A stretch of DNA of 51,029 bases from Synergistales bacterium (GTDB lineage Bacteria; Synergistota; Synergistia; Synergistales; Aminobacteriaceae): the NCBI GenBank assembly GCA_025997955.1, contig BNVH01000013.1, positions 1 through 51,029 of the forward strand, in the 5' to 3' direction. The translations under genes were made by a program, and so were the position numbers. Shown one piece after another: positions 9,179 to 18,380 of this stretch. Within the stretch, counting starts at the first letter, position 1. The number at the start of each line of letters is the position of its first letter. The notes beneath the pieces are model-generated. The model ran no database searches. It saw nothing but the letters and a program-made list of their open reading frames with translations, and was not told the origin of the DNA.

Positions 9179-11047
9179 ATGGGGTCAAATCCTAATTTTA
9201 AAAAAAATAAATCTAGGACTGCCGTTGGCGTTGACCGTTTGAGCGTTCAGGAATCGCTGCCGCTCGTCCCCGCGTTTATTCTTGTTCCGCTTTGGTGCGT
9301 TTCTTTAGCGCTGCCCAATCTCGTTTACTCGGGCACATATTGGTACGACACTTTGCACTTGATGAAATTTTTTGTGGCGGGCGTGCCGGTGGCTCTTGCC
9401 GCGATAGTGGCGGGCGTTCGCCTCGTGATATACGGCCAAGGCCGGATAAAATTTAAACTCGACACGTTTGGCGCGGTTTGGCTTGCTCTCTTGGCCTATT
9501 GCGTCGCGCAGCCGCTCTGGACGGAGATTTCCTCAAGCGTAAGTTTTTTTCAGGAGTTTTTGTGTTTTACCGCCGTATGGGTGTTCTATCTTCTGTCTTG
9601 GAATTCTTTCCCCGGCCGCACGATTCGCCCCGTTCTTTGGTTGGCCAACGTCAACGCCGCCGTCAACGTCATCTTTGCCGAGCTTCAGATGCGCAACATG
9701 AACGGTATAACGAGCCTGATTCTGCCCACACCGGGCAACTACATCGGCAACACCGGCCAACAAAACATGTTTGGGCTTTGGATGGCCGTATGTATAATGA
9801 GTTCTATATACCTCTATATAGCCTACGCCACCACGCCGAGCGGTAAAAAGCGTCACCCTGCCGTCACTCTCCTGAATCTCGTCTTGATGGGTATAAATCT
9901 GTGGGGGCTTTGGAACAGCACGAGCCGCTCCGCTATGCTTTCTCTTGCCTTATCCCTAATGGTTTTGGGGTTCATAACGCTTCGTCAGTTTGGAAAAGAA
10001 TACGTAAAACGTCTTTCTCACGTCGTTATCCTGTTTATCCTTGTGGTTATTGGGGCTTATATAGTCAACCCCGGCCGTATGACGGAGAACGTCAATAAAG
10101 CGGCCGATATGTTCCGAAACGCCGAAACCATAGGCGGGCGCGAATACATCTGGGCGACGTCCGGCTCTATGTTCAAACTTCGCCCTTGGCGCGGAGTCGG
10201 AATAGGCCAATACAAATGGCACTATTTAGAAGGTCAAAGAGAGTTATATAAGACCACTCCTGAGGCTAAATGGCAATATACCCATTGGGCGCACAACGAG
10301 TTTTTGCAGTGGTTCTGCGAGGCGGGGGTCGTAGGGGGCGTTTTGTTGCTTGCCCTTTGGGGTTTTTGGGGGGCGTCGCTCGCGTTTGCGCTTTGGCGAA
10401 AAGAACATGTCGCGCTTGAGGTCATATGGGCATGTTCTCTTATAACGCTCATATCGTTCAACGCCGTTTGGACGCGCCCCTTTCACAGAATTGAAAATAT
10501 TCTGTGGCTCTCTTTGGCGTTTTCTATTTCAAACCGCGACATGCTGACCTCGCTTTTTCCTAAGGGGGTTTTCAATATGGAGCGCATGTCCCGGGCATTT
10601 GGCGCGTTTATCCTCGCCGGGGCTTTTGGGGGACTTTATTATCTTGGAGACGGCATGTACGGTGACAGAGCGCTCAGAATGGCGCTCAACACAACCGACG
10701 CCTTAGAACAGCGCGGGTTTTTAGAGGAGTCCTCGAAACATTTCATGATGAAAAACGAGGCCAGCAAAAATCTCGCCTATCACTATATAAGGGTCGGCGA
10801 GTTGATGTCCGATGTGCAGATGACGGCCGAAGGCGTCCAGATGCTGTGGGAGTTTTTCCAAAGAGAACCGCACTCCGAGGAGTTGCGCGTCTTGCTCGAC
10901 TGGGCTCAGCGCTTTCAGAAAATCGATATGCTTCAATACTTGGCTAGCTTTATGAAACCGGGGCAATATCAGCTCAGAGTCATAGATGACGCCATGGACA
11001 GCAGCGGCAACGTCGTCAGCGCCGTCGTGTTGGCTCCGTCCGATTAA
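9179..11047 (+). CDS. O-antigen ligase-like (Wzy/WaaL fold) membrane protein
   Basis: Polytopic inner-membrane protein of 622 residues from the ATG at 9179; an upstream in-frame TTG at 9167 is too close to the aaaaggg ribosome site. About ten or more hydrophobic segments fill residues ~20-455. The large periplasmic loop has the family pattern GGREYIWATSGSMFKLRPWR with HWAHNEFLQWFCEAG, where the conserved His of WaaL/Wzy/PglL enzymes lies. The last ~150 residues are soluble, helical and possibly TPR-like. Members transfer lipid-linked glycans to lipid A-core or to pilin and other proteins. It lies 24 bases upstream of the first pseudopilin gene, so glycosylation of a secretion or pilus component is a reasonable inference, but the acceptor is unknown. 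Confidence 0.75.
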   Translation: MGSNPNFKKNKSRTAVGVDRLSVQESLPLVPAFILVPLWCVSLALPNLVYSGTYWYDTLHLMKFFVAGVPVALAAIVAGVRLVIYGQGRIKFKLDTFGAVWLALLAYCVAQPLWTEISSSVSFFQEFLCFTAVWVFYLLSWNSFPGRTIRPVLWLANVNAAVNVIFAELQMRNMNGITSLILPTPGNYIGNTGQQNMFGLWMAVCIMSSIYLYIAYATTPSGKKRHPAVTLLNLVLMGINLWGLWNSTSRSAMLSLALSLMVLGFITLRQFGKEYVKRLSHVVILFILVVIGAYIVNPGRMTENVNKAADMFRNAETIGGREYIWATSGSMFKLRPWRGVGIGQYKWHYLEGQRELYKTTPEAKWQYTHWAHNEFLQWFCEAGVVGGVLLLALWGFWGASLAFALWRKEHVALEVIWACSLITLISFNAVWTRPFHRIENILWLSLAFSISNRDMLTSLFPKGVFNMERMSRAFGAFILAGAFGGLYYLGDGMYGDRALRMALNTTDALEQRGFLEESSKHFMMKNEASKNLAYHYIRVGELMSDVQMTAEGVQMLWEFFQREPHSEELRVLLDWAQRFQKIDMLQYLASFMKPGQYQLRVIDDAMDSSGNVVSAVVLAPSD

Positions 11048-11071
11048 ACAAACCCACATTGGCTCATTCTC

Positions 11072-11668
11072 ATGCTTAGACGAAGACGCGCCTTTACCCT
11101 TATAGAAGTTTTGCTGGCCGTCGCGCTCACGGGGCTTATAGCCTCTTTGGCATTGGCGCCGGTGGTTTACGCGGTGCGCCGTGTCATATATACGGAGGAA
11201 CTATATACCGACGAGACGGCTATGAGGCGGACGGCGATATTTATGGTTCAGGACGTGAACGCCGGGCTTCGCTTAGCGAACACGGTGGTGCGCCTGATAG
11301 AATACGAGCCGCTTGGCGGAGGCAACGAAGACGTCCTCATAGTGGCGACGTCCGCCCCCGCTAAGCAGAATATGCCAGTTGGCAGCGTTGTGTATCGGAT
11401 ACAAAAGCGGAGCTTCATGTACAATAATGTAATACCTGGTCTTTACAGGTGGGTTTTGCCAGGAAAATTGCCTGAAGATGTGAACTACGAGGCTTTAGAG
11501 ATAGAGGACGGACAGCTTGTGCTGCCTTATGTGACGGAGATGAAATTAGAGACTTACAGAGACTTGGAGTGGATTTCGGGATACGCCGGGAAAATCCCGG
11601 CGGGGCTGAAAATCTCGCTTTCAAGAGGAGAGGAGAAAGTGGAATATGTTTTCAGTTTTCCCCTCTAA
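11072..11668 (+). CDS. gspJ: Type II secretion minor pseudopilin, GspJ-like
   Basis: Prepilin-like protein of 198 residues with a short basic leader (MLRRRR) and the methylation motif AFTLIEVLLAVALTGLIASL. Ala occupies -1 instead of the usual Gly, and Glu is at +5 of the mature protein. Size and position just before a GspK-type gene fit GspJ, which sits in the tip complex of the pseudopilus. It overlaps gspK by 23 bases, so translation is probably coupled. GspH cannot be excluded as the true orthologue. Confidence 0.75.
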   Translation: MLRRRRAFTLIEVLLAVALTGLIASLALAPVVYAVRRVIYTEELYTDETAMRRTAIFMVQDVNAGLRLANTVVRLIEYEPLGGGNEDVLIVATSAPAKQNMPVGSVVYRIQKRSFMYNNVIPGLYRWVLPGKLPEDVNYEALEIEDGQLVLPYVTEMKLETYRDLEWISGYAGKIPAGLKISLSRGEEKVEYVFSFPL

Positions 11669-12608
11669 ATATATATTCGGACGTGAGCGCGCGAGGGGCG
11701 GTTTTATTCTGCTCTCCGTCCTGTTGCTCTCCGTCGTTCTTATCTCCTGCGCCACGGCGTTCGCGTGGTTTGCGCGCGCGCAGATAAGGAGCGTCTTGCG
11801 TGAGAAGGCGTCCCTCGAAAACAGGACTATGGCTCAGGTTGTGTCGAAATCTATCATATCTGGGATAAAGAGCATAACTTTAACCAACTATGACTCTTTG
11901 CTGCTGCCTTGGTTCAAGCCCTTTTTCATACCTGTGGAAAACACCCTGTGGGCTGTTCAGCTTGTTCCGTTGGACGACAAGATACCGATACGCAACATAT
12001 TTTTGCCCGACAACAACACGATTAGGAACGAGCTTCGCCCTTCTTGGGAGAGTATGTGGATTAAATTGGACGCGCGGGAGCTGTCCGACGTTGTTCTTGA
12101 TTTTATGGACAAAGACACCCGCGCGCGAAGAGGGGGCAACGAGCTTGAAACCCATATTCAGCGTTACCCTCTTGACATGTCGGAGTTTCTGATCTTGGAG
12201 GGCATGACGCCCGATATACTATACGGCAAAATCGGCAAAGCAGGTCTTGGAAGCGCAAACGAACCGATGCCGGGCTTCGCGGACTACTGTACGCTTTGGA
12301 GCGGAGGTAAGATAAATCTGAACGTGGCTCCGATTCACGTCATGGAGATTCTTCCCGGCATGGACAGCGCGTTGGCCGAGAAAATAGCGGAGCGCAGAGA
12401 AGCGGAACCGCTCAAGAGCATGACAGATCTTCGCTCTATATCGGGTTTTCCGTCCCGTACCGCTACAGTTTTAATGAACTTGGCCAGCTTCAGCAGCAGG
12501 TATTTTATGATTAAAATCGAAATGCTCGAAGATAAGGGCGGAGGTTCAGGGTATAGCGTTATTTTTGATAAAAATTCAGGACAAGTCGTTCGATGGGAGG
12601 AGATTTAG
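11646..12608 (+). CDS. gspK: Type II secretion minor pseudopilin, GspK-like
   Basis: Protein of 320 residues with leader, GG-FILLSVLLLSVVLI transmembrane helix and no Glu at +5, which is the hallmark of GspK. A C-terminal segment (NLNVAPIHVMEILPGMDSAL, then SMTDLRSISGF) is the helix-hairpin-helix-like part seen in GspK. GspK caps the pseudopilus tip together with I and J. Overlap with gspJ and a 3-base gap to the next gene mark an operon. Confidence 0.85.
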   Translation: MFSVFPSKYIFGRERARGGFILLSVLLLSVVLISCATAFAWFARAQIRSVLREKASLENRTMAQVVSKSIISGIKSITLTNYDSLLLPWFKPFFIPVENTLWAVQLVPLDDKIPIRNIFLPDNNTIRNELRPSWESMWIKLDARELSDVVLDFMDKDTRARRGGNELETHIQRYPLDMSEFLILEGMTPDILYGKIGKAGLGSANEPMPGFADYCTLWSGGKINLNVAPIHVMEILPGMDSALAEKIAERREAEPLKSMTDLRSISGFPSRTATVLMNLASFSSRYFMIKIEMLEDKGGGSGYSVIFDKNSGQVVRWEEI

Positions 12609-12611
12609 CGG

Positions 12612-13871
12612 ATGCCGCGTAGATTCAAACCTCAAAAATACGAAAATACCGTCTTTTTTCGCACGGTCGAGTCGGGTTTTGAGAGGATATCGCAGGAAGC
12701 GCCGAAACGGACTAAAAACGCCGTATTGTTGACGCCCTTGAAGTCAGTGGCCATATCTCCCTTTGCTTTCCCTTTCAATAACATTCTTCGCGTAAGGGAA
12801 GCCCTTAAGTTGCAGGCCCTGCCATATGCCTCAGGCGGAGAGATGGAGCTTTTTCCGGCCGTCGTTGAGAAAACGTCGCGCAGCAGCGGCGGCGTTGTGT
12901 GGTTTGTCCCATGCGCTGAGCTTGACGCCATAGCGTCGATGATAGCGGGCAAGAGCGGCGTGAACGACAATGAGGAGATAGATAGCGGCGCGCGTGATGA
13001 AGGCGCGGTTTCTCCGTTATCCGGGATAGAAACAAAAGTTTGGCCCGCTCCTCTGTCTCTTGTCTCTAAAGTACATGGCGAAGGGTTGACCGTTTGGGTT
13101 GACGAACGCGATATCTGTTCTATTTTGTGGCGCGGCGGCGCCCCAGTTCTTTATCGTTGGAAACCGCGCGTCAATATTGGGGTCGAGGCTGAGATAAAAT
13201 GGTTTAGCGCGTTTTGCGAGTCCAAGTCCGAGGAAGTCGGAGAGGTTTTTGTTTTGGACGCCACGGACTCAGACGGAGCGTCGTTATTGTCGCTGCCCGA
13301 GATAATTAGAGAGAGCCTTTCTCTTTATCCTTGGATAGACGAGGTGAATTTGTCGCTGGGCGCTTTGGACAGCGCCTTGACGTTGGAGCAGACGGTTCGC
13401 AAACTTTCGCTTGCGGCGTGCTGGCTTCTTGTCATGGGGCTTTTTGTTTTGACTGGGAACGCTATACGTTGGTATGAGGCGCGGCGCGGCATAGATGACA
13501 TGAGAGACAAATCCTCTGAGATGTACCGAGCCGTCTTTGACCCGTCAAGAACCGGGCGAATTCCAGACCCGCTCGGGTTGGCGCGCTCTAAAATAGCGGA
13601 GCTCAAGGGCGAGGATACGGCGGGACGTCCGATAAACCAAGTGTTTGATGAATTGGGCGGTATCTTCAAACAAAACCCGAGCATGGACGTTACGATAGAC
13701 TCAGTTCGGTTCACTCTCGAGGGTGTGGACTATACGGGCTCTACCTCCGACGCCGCTACGCCTCAGGAGTTCCAGAACGCCTGGGCGGATATAGCGGGCA
13801 ACGCCCTGCTTCAAAACGTGCAAAACGCGCCCGGCGTTGGTTATCGTTTTGATTTGACCGTAAAATGGTAA
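12612..13871 (+). CDS. gspL: Type II secretion inner-membrane platform protein, GspL-like
   Basis: Protein of 419 residues with a cytoplasmic domain (~1-260), one transmembrane helix around 265-285 (LAACWLLVMGLFVLTG) and a periplasmic domain with a coiled start. This is the GspL layout: the cytoplasmic part binds the GspE ATPase and the rest pairs with GspM. Sequence similarity is weak by eye; the call relies on topology, size and the order K-L-M. Confidence 0.7.
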   Translation: MPRRFKPQKYENTVFFRTVESGFERISQEAPKRTKNAVLLTPLKSVAISPFAFPFNNILRVREALKLQALPYASGGEMELFPAVVEKTSRSSGGVVWFVPCAELDAIASMIAGKSGVNDNEEIDSGARDEGAVSPLSGIETKVWPAPLSLVSKVHGEGLTVWVDERDICSILWRGGAPVLYRWKPRVNIGVEAEIKWFSAFCESKSEEVGEVFVLDATDSDGASLLSLPEIIRESLSLYPWIDEVNLSLGALDSALTLEQTVRKLSLAACWLLVMGLFVLTGNAIRWYEARRGIDDMRDKSSEMYRAVFDPSRTGRIPDPLGLARSKIAELKGEDTAGRPINQVFDELGGIFKQNPSMDVTIDSVRFTLEGVDYTGSTSDAATPQEFQNAWADIAGNALLQNVQNAPGVGYRFDLTVKW

Positions 13872-13883
13872 GGGTGTGATATT

Positions 13884-14381
13884 ATGAAATTTGATATAAA
13901 TAAAATGCGCTCTGTTTTGCGCGGAGAGGTCAACGGCTCGATTCAGTTTATTGTCTTGGCTTCCGTCGCGGCGTTTGTGTGGGTAGCCTCGTGGTATCTC
14001 TCCGGCATGTATAGCAGCGCGTCATCGAGCCTTGCGCTGCAACGGGAGCGCTATAGCACTCTCAGTATTCTGGCCGCTGAGTACAAAGCGGCGGCGCCCG
14101 CTCTCGCGTCGGAGACCGTTAGGCGCACGGACGCTATGGCCGTGTTCACTCAGGTGTCCAATCAGGTCAGTTTAGGGGTTCGCGTCAGTAGAATCGTCCC
14201 CTCGCCCGACAGAAGGCGCTGCTCGGTGGAGATTAGCCGTATTTACGCGGAAGAGCTAACGGAGCTCGTGCGCGGGCTTTCGGATCGCGGGATGCGGGTA
14301 GTGAGCGCGCGTCTTCGCGCTCTTCCCGCCGGAAGAGAGCGGCTTTTCAGCCTTGAGGCCGACATCGAGGCCGTTTCTTGA
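13884..14381 (+). CDS. gspM: Type II secretion inner-membrane protein, GspM-like
   Basis: Protein of 165 residues with a short cytoplasmic N-terminus, one transmembrane helix (~22-43, IQFIVLASVAAFVWVASWYL) and a periplasmic ferredoxin-like-sized domain. Size, bitopic topology and position after gspL fit GspM, the partner of GspL. A ribosome site (aagggtg) lies 8 bases before the ATG. Confidence 0.65.
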   Translation: MKFDINKMRSVLRGEVNGSIQFIVLASVAAFVWVASWYLSGMYSSASSSLALQRERYSTLSILAAEYKAAAPALASETVRRTDAMAVFTQVSNQVSLGVRVSRIVPSPDRRRCSVEISRIYAEELTELVRGLSDRGMRVVSARLRALPAGRERLFSLEADIEAVS

Positions 14382-14425
14382 AGAATACGACAATTGAGAA
14401 AGAATAAAAGGATAAAAGATCGAGC

Positions 14426-15028
14426 ATGAAGATGATCAGGCTATGTTTGAAGATAACGCTTTTTATAGTTGCTTTCATAGCGGCGGCGTGGTTTTTTATG
14501 CCTTGGCGTAGCCTTGGCGAGTACGCGCTGAGAGCGGGCGGCGTTGCCTACTCCTCCGTCAAAAGCGCCAGCGGCGGATTTTCCGTTGAAAACCTCAGAG
14601 CGCACAAATTAAACGGAATGGCCGACCTGTCGTTCAGAACTCTTACTGTCGTACCGGACGCTTTTTATTCTCTTTTGAGTTTCTCGCTCCTTTGCCGCAT
14701 GTCATTTACGGACTGTTCGCTCGGCGAAATAGCGGTGACGCCTCTTAAAAAAATCCCTGGGATGGGCTTTGGCGACGGACGCCTCACTGTGAGCGCCTGG
14801 AGAAAAACCATTCTCTTGGAGGGCGTCAGAAGCAACGGAGACCTTTCGGTGAACGGGGATTTATTCATTGACCTTTCCGCAGAGAGACCGATTCAGCGCG
14901 CGGCGTTGACTTTGAATGTCAAGCCGGGCGTTAATTTCGAGCCGCTAGAAAAAGAGGTTTTGCCTTTTTTGCAGAATATTATGCCTCTTGAACAAGAGGG
15001 GCAGGGACGTTGGGTGCTTCGCAGATGA
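14426..15028 (+). CDS. gspN: GspN-like type II secretion protein
   Basis: Protein of 200 residues with an N-terminal membrane anchor (LCLKITLFIVAFIAAAWFFM) and a beta-rich periplasmic domain (LRAHKLNGMADLSFRTLTV, then GFGDGRLTVSA). This layout resembles GspN proteins of deltaproteobacteria and Synergistota. GspN is an accessory envelope component of uncertain role. It overlaps the next gene by 4 bases (ATGA). Confidence 0.6.
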   Translation: MKMIRLCLKITLFIVAFIAAAWFFMPWRSLGEYALRAGGVAYSSVKSASGGFSVENLRAHKLNGMADLSFRTLTVVPDAFYSLLSFSLLCRMSFTDCSLGEIAVTPLKKIPGMGFGDGRLTVSAWRKTILLEGVRSNGDLSVNGDLFIDLSAERPIQRAALTLNVKPGVNFEPLEKEVLPFLQNIMPLEQEGQGRWVLRR

Positions 15029-15930
15029 TGAACGACAAGTCCGAGGCGCTATTGTTTCGGCTGTGGCGTTGGGCGCTGCCCGTTTTGAGCGGGCTTGTCT
15101 GCGGTTGGTTTTGTATGGTCTGTCTTGGGGTTTGGCTTGACCGGTACGGCGGAGCTACGCGCCAGGTTGCCGTTACATCCGCGCTTGGCGGCGAGATTGC
15201 GCCCATAGAAACGCATGATATGAATATATTTTTGGCGGCAAACCCATTCAAGGTCACGCCGATGCCATTGCCTTTGGACACGATTTCGGAGGATACGGTA
15301 AGCGATGACATTGGCCCCGTTATTGTAGGGTCTTTGGCGACAGCTGTATTGAGGGGGACTTCACCCGGCGTTTTGGCTTGGATGGAGGACGAGGGCAAGA
15401 CGCGCCTTGTCTTGGTCGGGGGCAGTTTCGACATCTATACTTTAGAGGATGTAACATACACCGAGGCCGTATTTGTGCACAGCGACGACCATGTTGTCAA
15501 GGAGATGATTTACGGCGCGCTGCCGAAGCCGGTTCCAAAAAAACTCGCGGCGCCCGCTGTGTCTCAAACGCCAACAGCCGTCACGGGAGCTCAGGTCATT
15601 CCAGCTGACCCCGAAAAAGGAGAGTCGGGAACGGTCAGTCAAGAGCTCATAAATTCCTTGATGGAAAATCCGTTTGACGAAATGAAAAAAGTGCGCATCC
15701 GCCCGTCGGAAGCCGGAAACGGTATTCAGGTTCAATGGATAAACCGCGACAGTATCCTGAATCAACTTGGCGTGCAAAAAGGCGACATTATAAACTCCAT
15801 AAACGGCATCCCCTTACGCAACATGGTAGACATAACCAACTCCATAAACTCGCTTATGAACAGCGACCGTTTTGATGTAGAAGTTATGCGCGGCGGCGCG
15901 TCCACGTCTTTGCAATACACGGTGAAATAG
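15025..15930 (+). CDS. gspC: Type II secretion protein GspC-like, with PDZ domain
   Basis: Protein of 301 residues from the ATG at 15025, which overlaps the gspN stop by 4 bases. One N-terminal membrane helix (LPVLSGLVCGWFCMVCLGVW) is followed by a periplasmic homology region (~60-160) and a Pro-rich linker. The C-terminal PDZ core reads LGVQKGDIINSINGIPLRN at ~245-265. GspC connects the inner-membrane platform to the secretin GspD and may select substrates. The internal operon position of gspC, after gspN, is unusual compared with C-first proteobacterial operons. Confidence 0.8.
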   Translation: MMNDKSEALLFRLWRWALPVLSGLVCGWFCMVCLGVWLDRYGGATRQVAVTSALGGEIAPIETHDMNIFLAANPFKVTPMPLPLDTISEDTVSDDIGPVIVGSLATAVLRGTSPGVLAWMEDEGKTRLVLVGGSFDIYTLEDVTYTEAVFVHSDDHVVKEMIYGALPKPVPKKLAAPAVSQTPTAVTGAQVIPADPEKGESGTVSQELINSLMENPFDEMKKVRIRPSEAGNGIQVQWINRDSILNQLGVQKGDIINSINGIPLRNMVDITNSINSLMNSDRFDVEVMRGGASTSLQYTVK

Positions 15931-15936
15931 CGTAAA

Positions 15937-16305
15937 ATGCGCAGCCAAAACGGCTTCACCCTCATAGAGGTTATGGTGTCAGTTGTGGTGGTCAGTCTCG
16001 TCATAACGGCCGGATATACTCTTATAGGCGTATCGCTCCGCACACTGTCTATGGTGGATACGGAGCGCATTCTCTTAAGCGAAGCGCAGAAGGTCTATCT
16101 CGATTTTCTTACGCAAAGCGACATGGCCGATTCGGGCGAAAGGCATGAAGAGGGCAGCCCCTATGTCGTGAAGTGGAGCGTTGAAACGGACTCCGTTCCG
16201 GTTGTGGACGAGCTTGAACTGACGTTTAGAAGACTGACCGTGGAGATTGGGGATAGAGAGATTGTTTTGTTTCTGCAAAGCTCGGAAGGGCTTGGAGAAT
16301 TTTAA
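15937..16305 (+). CDS. gspI: Type II secretion minor pseudopilin, GspI-like
   Basis: Pseudopilin of 122 residues with leader MRSQNG, cleavage before FTLIEVMVSVVVVSLVITAG and Glu at +5. The small size fits GspI, which forms the tip complex with GspJ and GspK. GspH is an alternative. Confidence 0.75.
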   Translation: MRSQNGFTLIEVMVSVVVVSLVITAGYTLIGVSLRTLSMVDTERILLSEAQKVYLDFLTQSDMADSGERHEEGSPYVVKWSVETDSVPVVDELELTFRRLTVEIGDREIVLFLQSSEGLGEF

Positions 16306-16336
16306 TTTTACTTTAATTTTGAAAAGGGTGGTAAAT

Positions 16337-18358
16337 TTGCATAATAAACGGTCATCTATTTTGTTTTTCAAATTCGCGCTCGTTTTGGCGGTTCTGTCCG
16401 CGTCGATTTTGCCGGCCCACCCACTGTTTGCCGCTCCCGCCGAGACCGAGACGGCGAAACCAGAGGAGGACGAAAGGACGCTCATTGAGGCGGCTCACGC
16501 TATGAGGCGCGCCGGGGTCGTGCAGTTCAATTTCAAAGATATAGACCTCGTGAAGTTTGTGCGCTTCATGTCCGAGCTTTTGCAAGAGAATATAATTGTT
16601 CCGCCTAACGCGACGGGCAAAGTTACGATTATATCCCCCAAGCCCTCAAATCTCCATGACGCGAAACAGATTTTTCTGTCCATCTTGCAGACCAGCGGAT
16701 TTGCCATACAGGATATGGGAAGCTACAGCAAACTAGTACAGGGCGGTCCGAGCGCCGCTCCACATGTCTCTATGGGACATGCCGGCCCCGGCTATGGGGA
16801 GGAGATAGTGACCTATATAGCGCATATTGATTATGTAGTGGCCGATTATATGGTTCAGGCTTTGCAGCAGGTTTTTGGGCAAGCTATATTGGTGGTGCCG
16901 GTCGGTACGGGGCGAAGCGTTTTGATGCAGGGACGCTCTACTGACGTCAATAAAGCCGTGGATTTGGTGCGCAAGTTAGACGTCCCATCAAGCGCGAGGT
17001 CAAGCAAAACCTTTCAGGTAAAATTTGCCGATGTGGGCGTTATAGCCGCTCAGCTCAACGCTATAGCCCAAACGGGCGGGACGCTTCGCGGACTTGCCGC
17101 CATAGCGGACTCAAACAGCCGTCAGGTTATCGTGGTGGCCGAGCCGAGAGTTATAGAGGAAGCGAGACTTATTATCGCGTCATTGGACGTGGACTCCATA
17201 ACCGGTGATTTTCATATATACAAGCTCAAAAATGTCGACGCCACAGCCGCCGCGGAGCAGATAGGCAAAGTTTTGGCGGCGTCAGCCATGCTTCAGCCGG
17301 CGCAGGACGGCAAAATTCCGCCCACTGTCGTGCCCGATGTGACTACAAACAGCCTTATCTTTGCCGCCACTCAGAGACAGTACGACGCGCTCAAAAAAAT
17401 CTTGGACGAGATAGACGTTCAGCCCAAGCAAGTGCTTATCCGAGGCTTTTTGGCTGAGATAAACGTATCCAATTTGGATAAAGCCGGCATAGACTGGTCG
17501 GTTTTGGGCGGGCAGATGATGGGGGACTTGCTTGTAGCCGGAGGAGTGCAATTAGGCGAGATAGGAGTTCCCGACCAGTACATGCAGCTGTTCAATGAGT
17601 TTTCACGCAAAGAAGAACGGGTGGCGGCGCGATATGACGAAAACAACCGCCTTGTGCAGGAGGCATATACATCTACAGTTTATCAACCTATGCCATTGGC
17701 CTACGTGACCATCGACATGCTCAAAAAATACGACGCGATAAACGTTCTTTCCATGCCGCGCTTAATGTGTACGGACAATAAAGAAAGCTCTTTCAATGTA
17801 GGCGAGGTGGTCCCTGTCATGAAGGGCTCAACATCAGATCTTTCCAACCCGAGCGCCGTCCAGCAGAACGTCGACTATAAAGAGTTGGGCCTGACGCTGA
17901 CGGTCACGCCTCATATCCGAAGCGGAAACGTCATAGCGCTTGACATAGATCAAACCACGGAAGATTTGCTGACCGCTGTGGGCAACATCACGCCCACCAC
18001 GTCGAAGCGGCAAGTAAAAACCTCCGTAGTCGTGGCGGACGGGGAGACTATCATCCTGAGCGGCATGGTAAAGGAGACGGAGCGATCCATGAAAAGGCGC
18101 GTGCCCGGGTTGTCGTACATTCCTCTCCTTGGCGGACTGTTTCAAAAAATCTCCAAAGACAAAGAGAAAATCGACTTCATTATATTCCTGACTCCTCAGA
18201 TAATCCAAAACAACGAGCAGATGCGAGCCGCCACGCAAGAGGTCGTCACGACGTCTAACAGCGGAATCGGGCTTGATACCGGCGATATGAGCCCTGTGGA
18301 GGTAGAGATAAACAACCGCTTCAGAGAGCTTTACCGCAAAAGCCTGAAGACGCAATAG
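16337..18358 (+). CDS. gspD: Type II secretion secretin GspD
   Basis: Outer-membrane secretin of 673 residues. I choose TTG at 16337, because aaagggtgg lies just before it and the predicted signal peptide (basic start, FFKFALVLAVLSASILP, then A-rich cleavage region) begins there. N0/N1-N3 domains span ~40-370 with repeated KLKNVDATAAAEQIG-type motifs. The secretin core runs ~395-640, including VPGLSYIPLLGGLF and the FIIFLTPQII end typical of the gate. It forms the outer-membrane channel for folded exoproteins, showing that the cell is diderm. The gene order I-D-E is tight. Confidence 0.93.
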   Translation: MHNKRSSILFFKFALVLAVLSASILPAHPLFAAPAETETAKPEEDERTLIEAAHAMRRAGVVQFNFKDIDLVKFVRFMSELLQENIIVPPNATGKVTIISPKPSNLHDAKQIFLSILQTSGFAIQDMGSYSKLVQGGPSAAPHVSMGHAGPGYGEEIVTYIAHIDYVVADYMVQALQQVFGQAILVVPVGTGRSVLMQGRSTDVNKAVDLVRKLDVPSSARSSKTFQVKFADVGVIAAQLNAIAQTGGTLRGLAAIADSNSRQVIVVAEPRVIEEARLIIASLDVDSITGDFHIYKLKNVDATAAAEQIGKVLAASAMLQPAQDGKIPPTVVPDVTTNSLIFAATQRQYDALKKILDEIDVQPKQVLIRGFLAEINVSNLDKAGIDWSVLGGQMMGDLLVAGGVQLGEIGVPDQYMQLFNEFSRKEERVAARYDENNRLVQEAYTSTVYQPMPLAYVTIDMLKKYDAINVLSMPRLMCTDNKESSFNVGEVVPVMKGSTSDLSNPSAVQQNVDYKELGLTLTVTPHIRSGNVIALDIDQTTEDLLTAVGNITPTTSKRQVKTSVVVADGETIILSGMVKETERSMKRRVPGLSYIPLLGGLFQKISKDKEKIDFIIFLTPQIIQNNEQMRAATQEVVTTSNSGIGLDTGDMSPVEVEINNRFRELYRKSLKTQ

Positions 18359-18380
18359 GCGCGCCTCAGACTACAAAGAT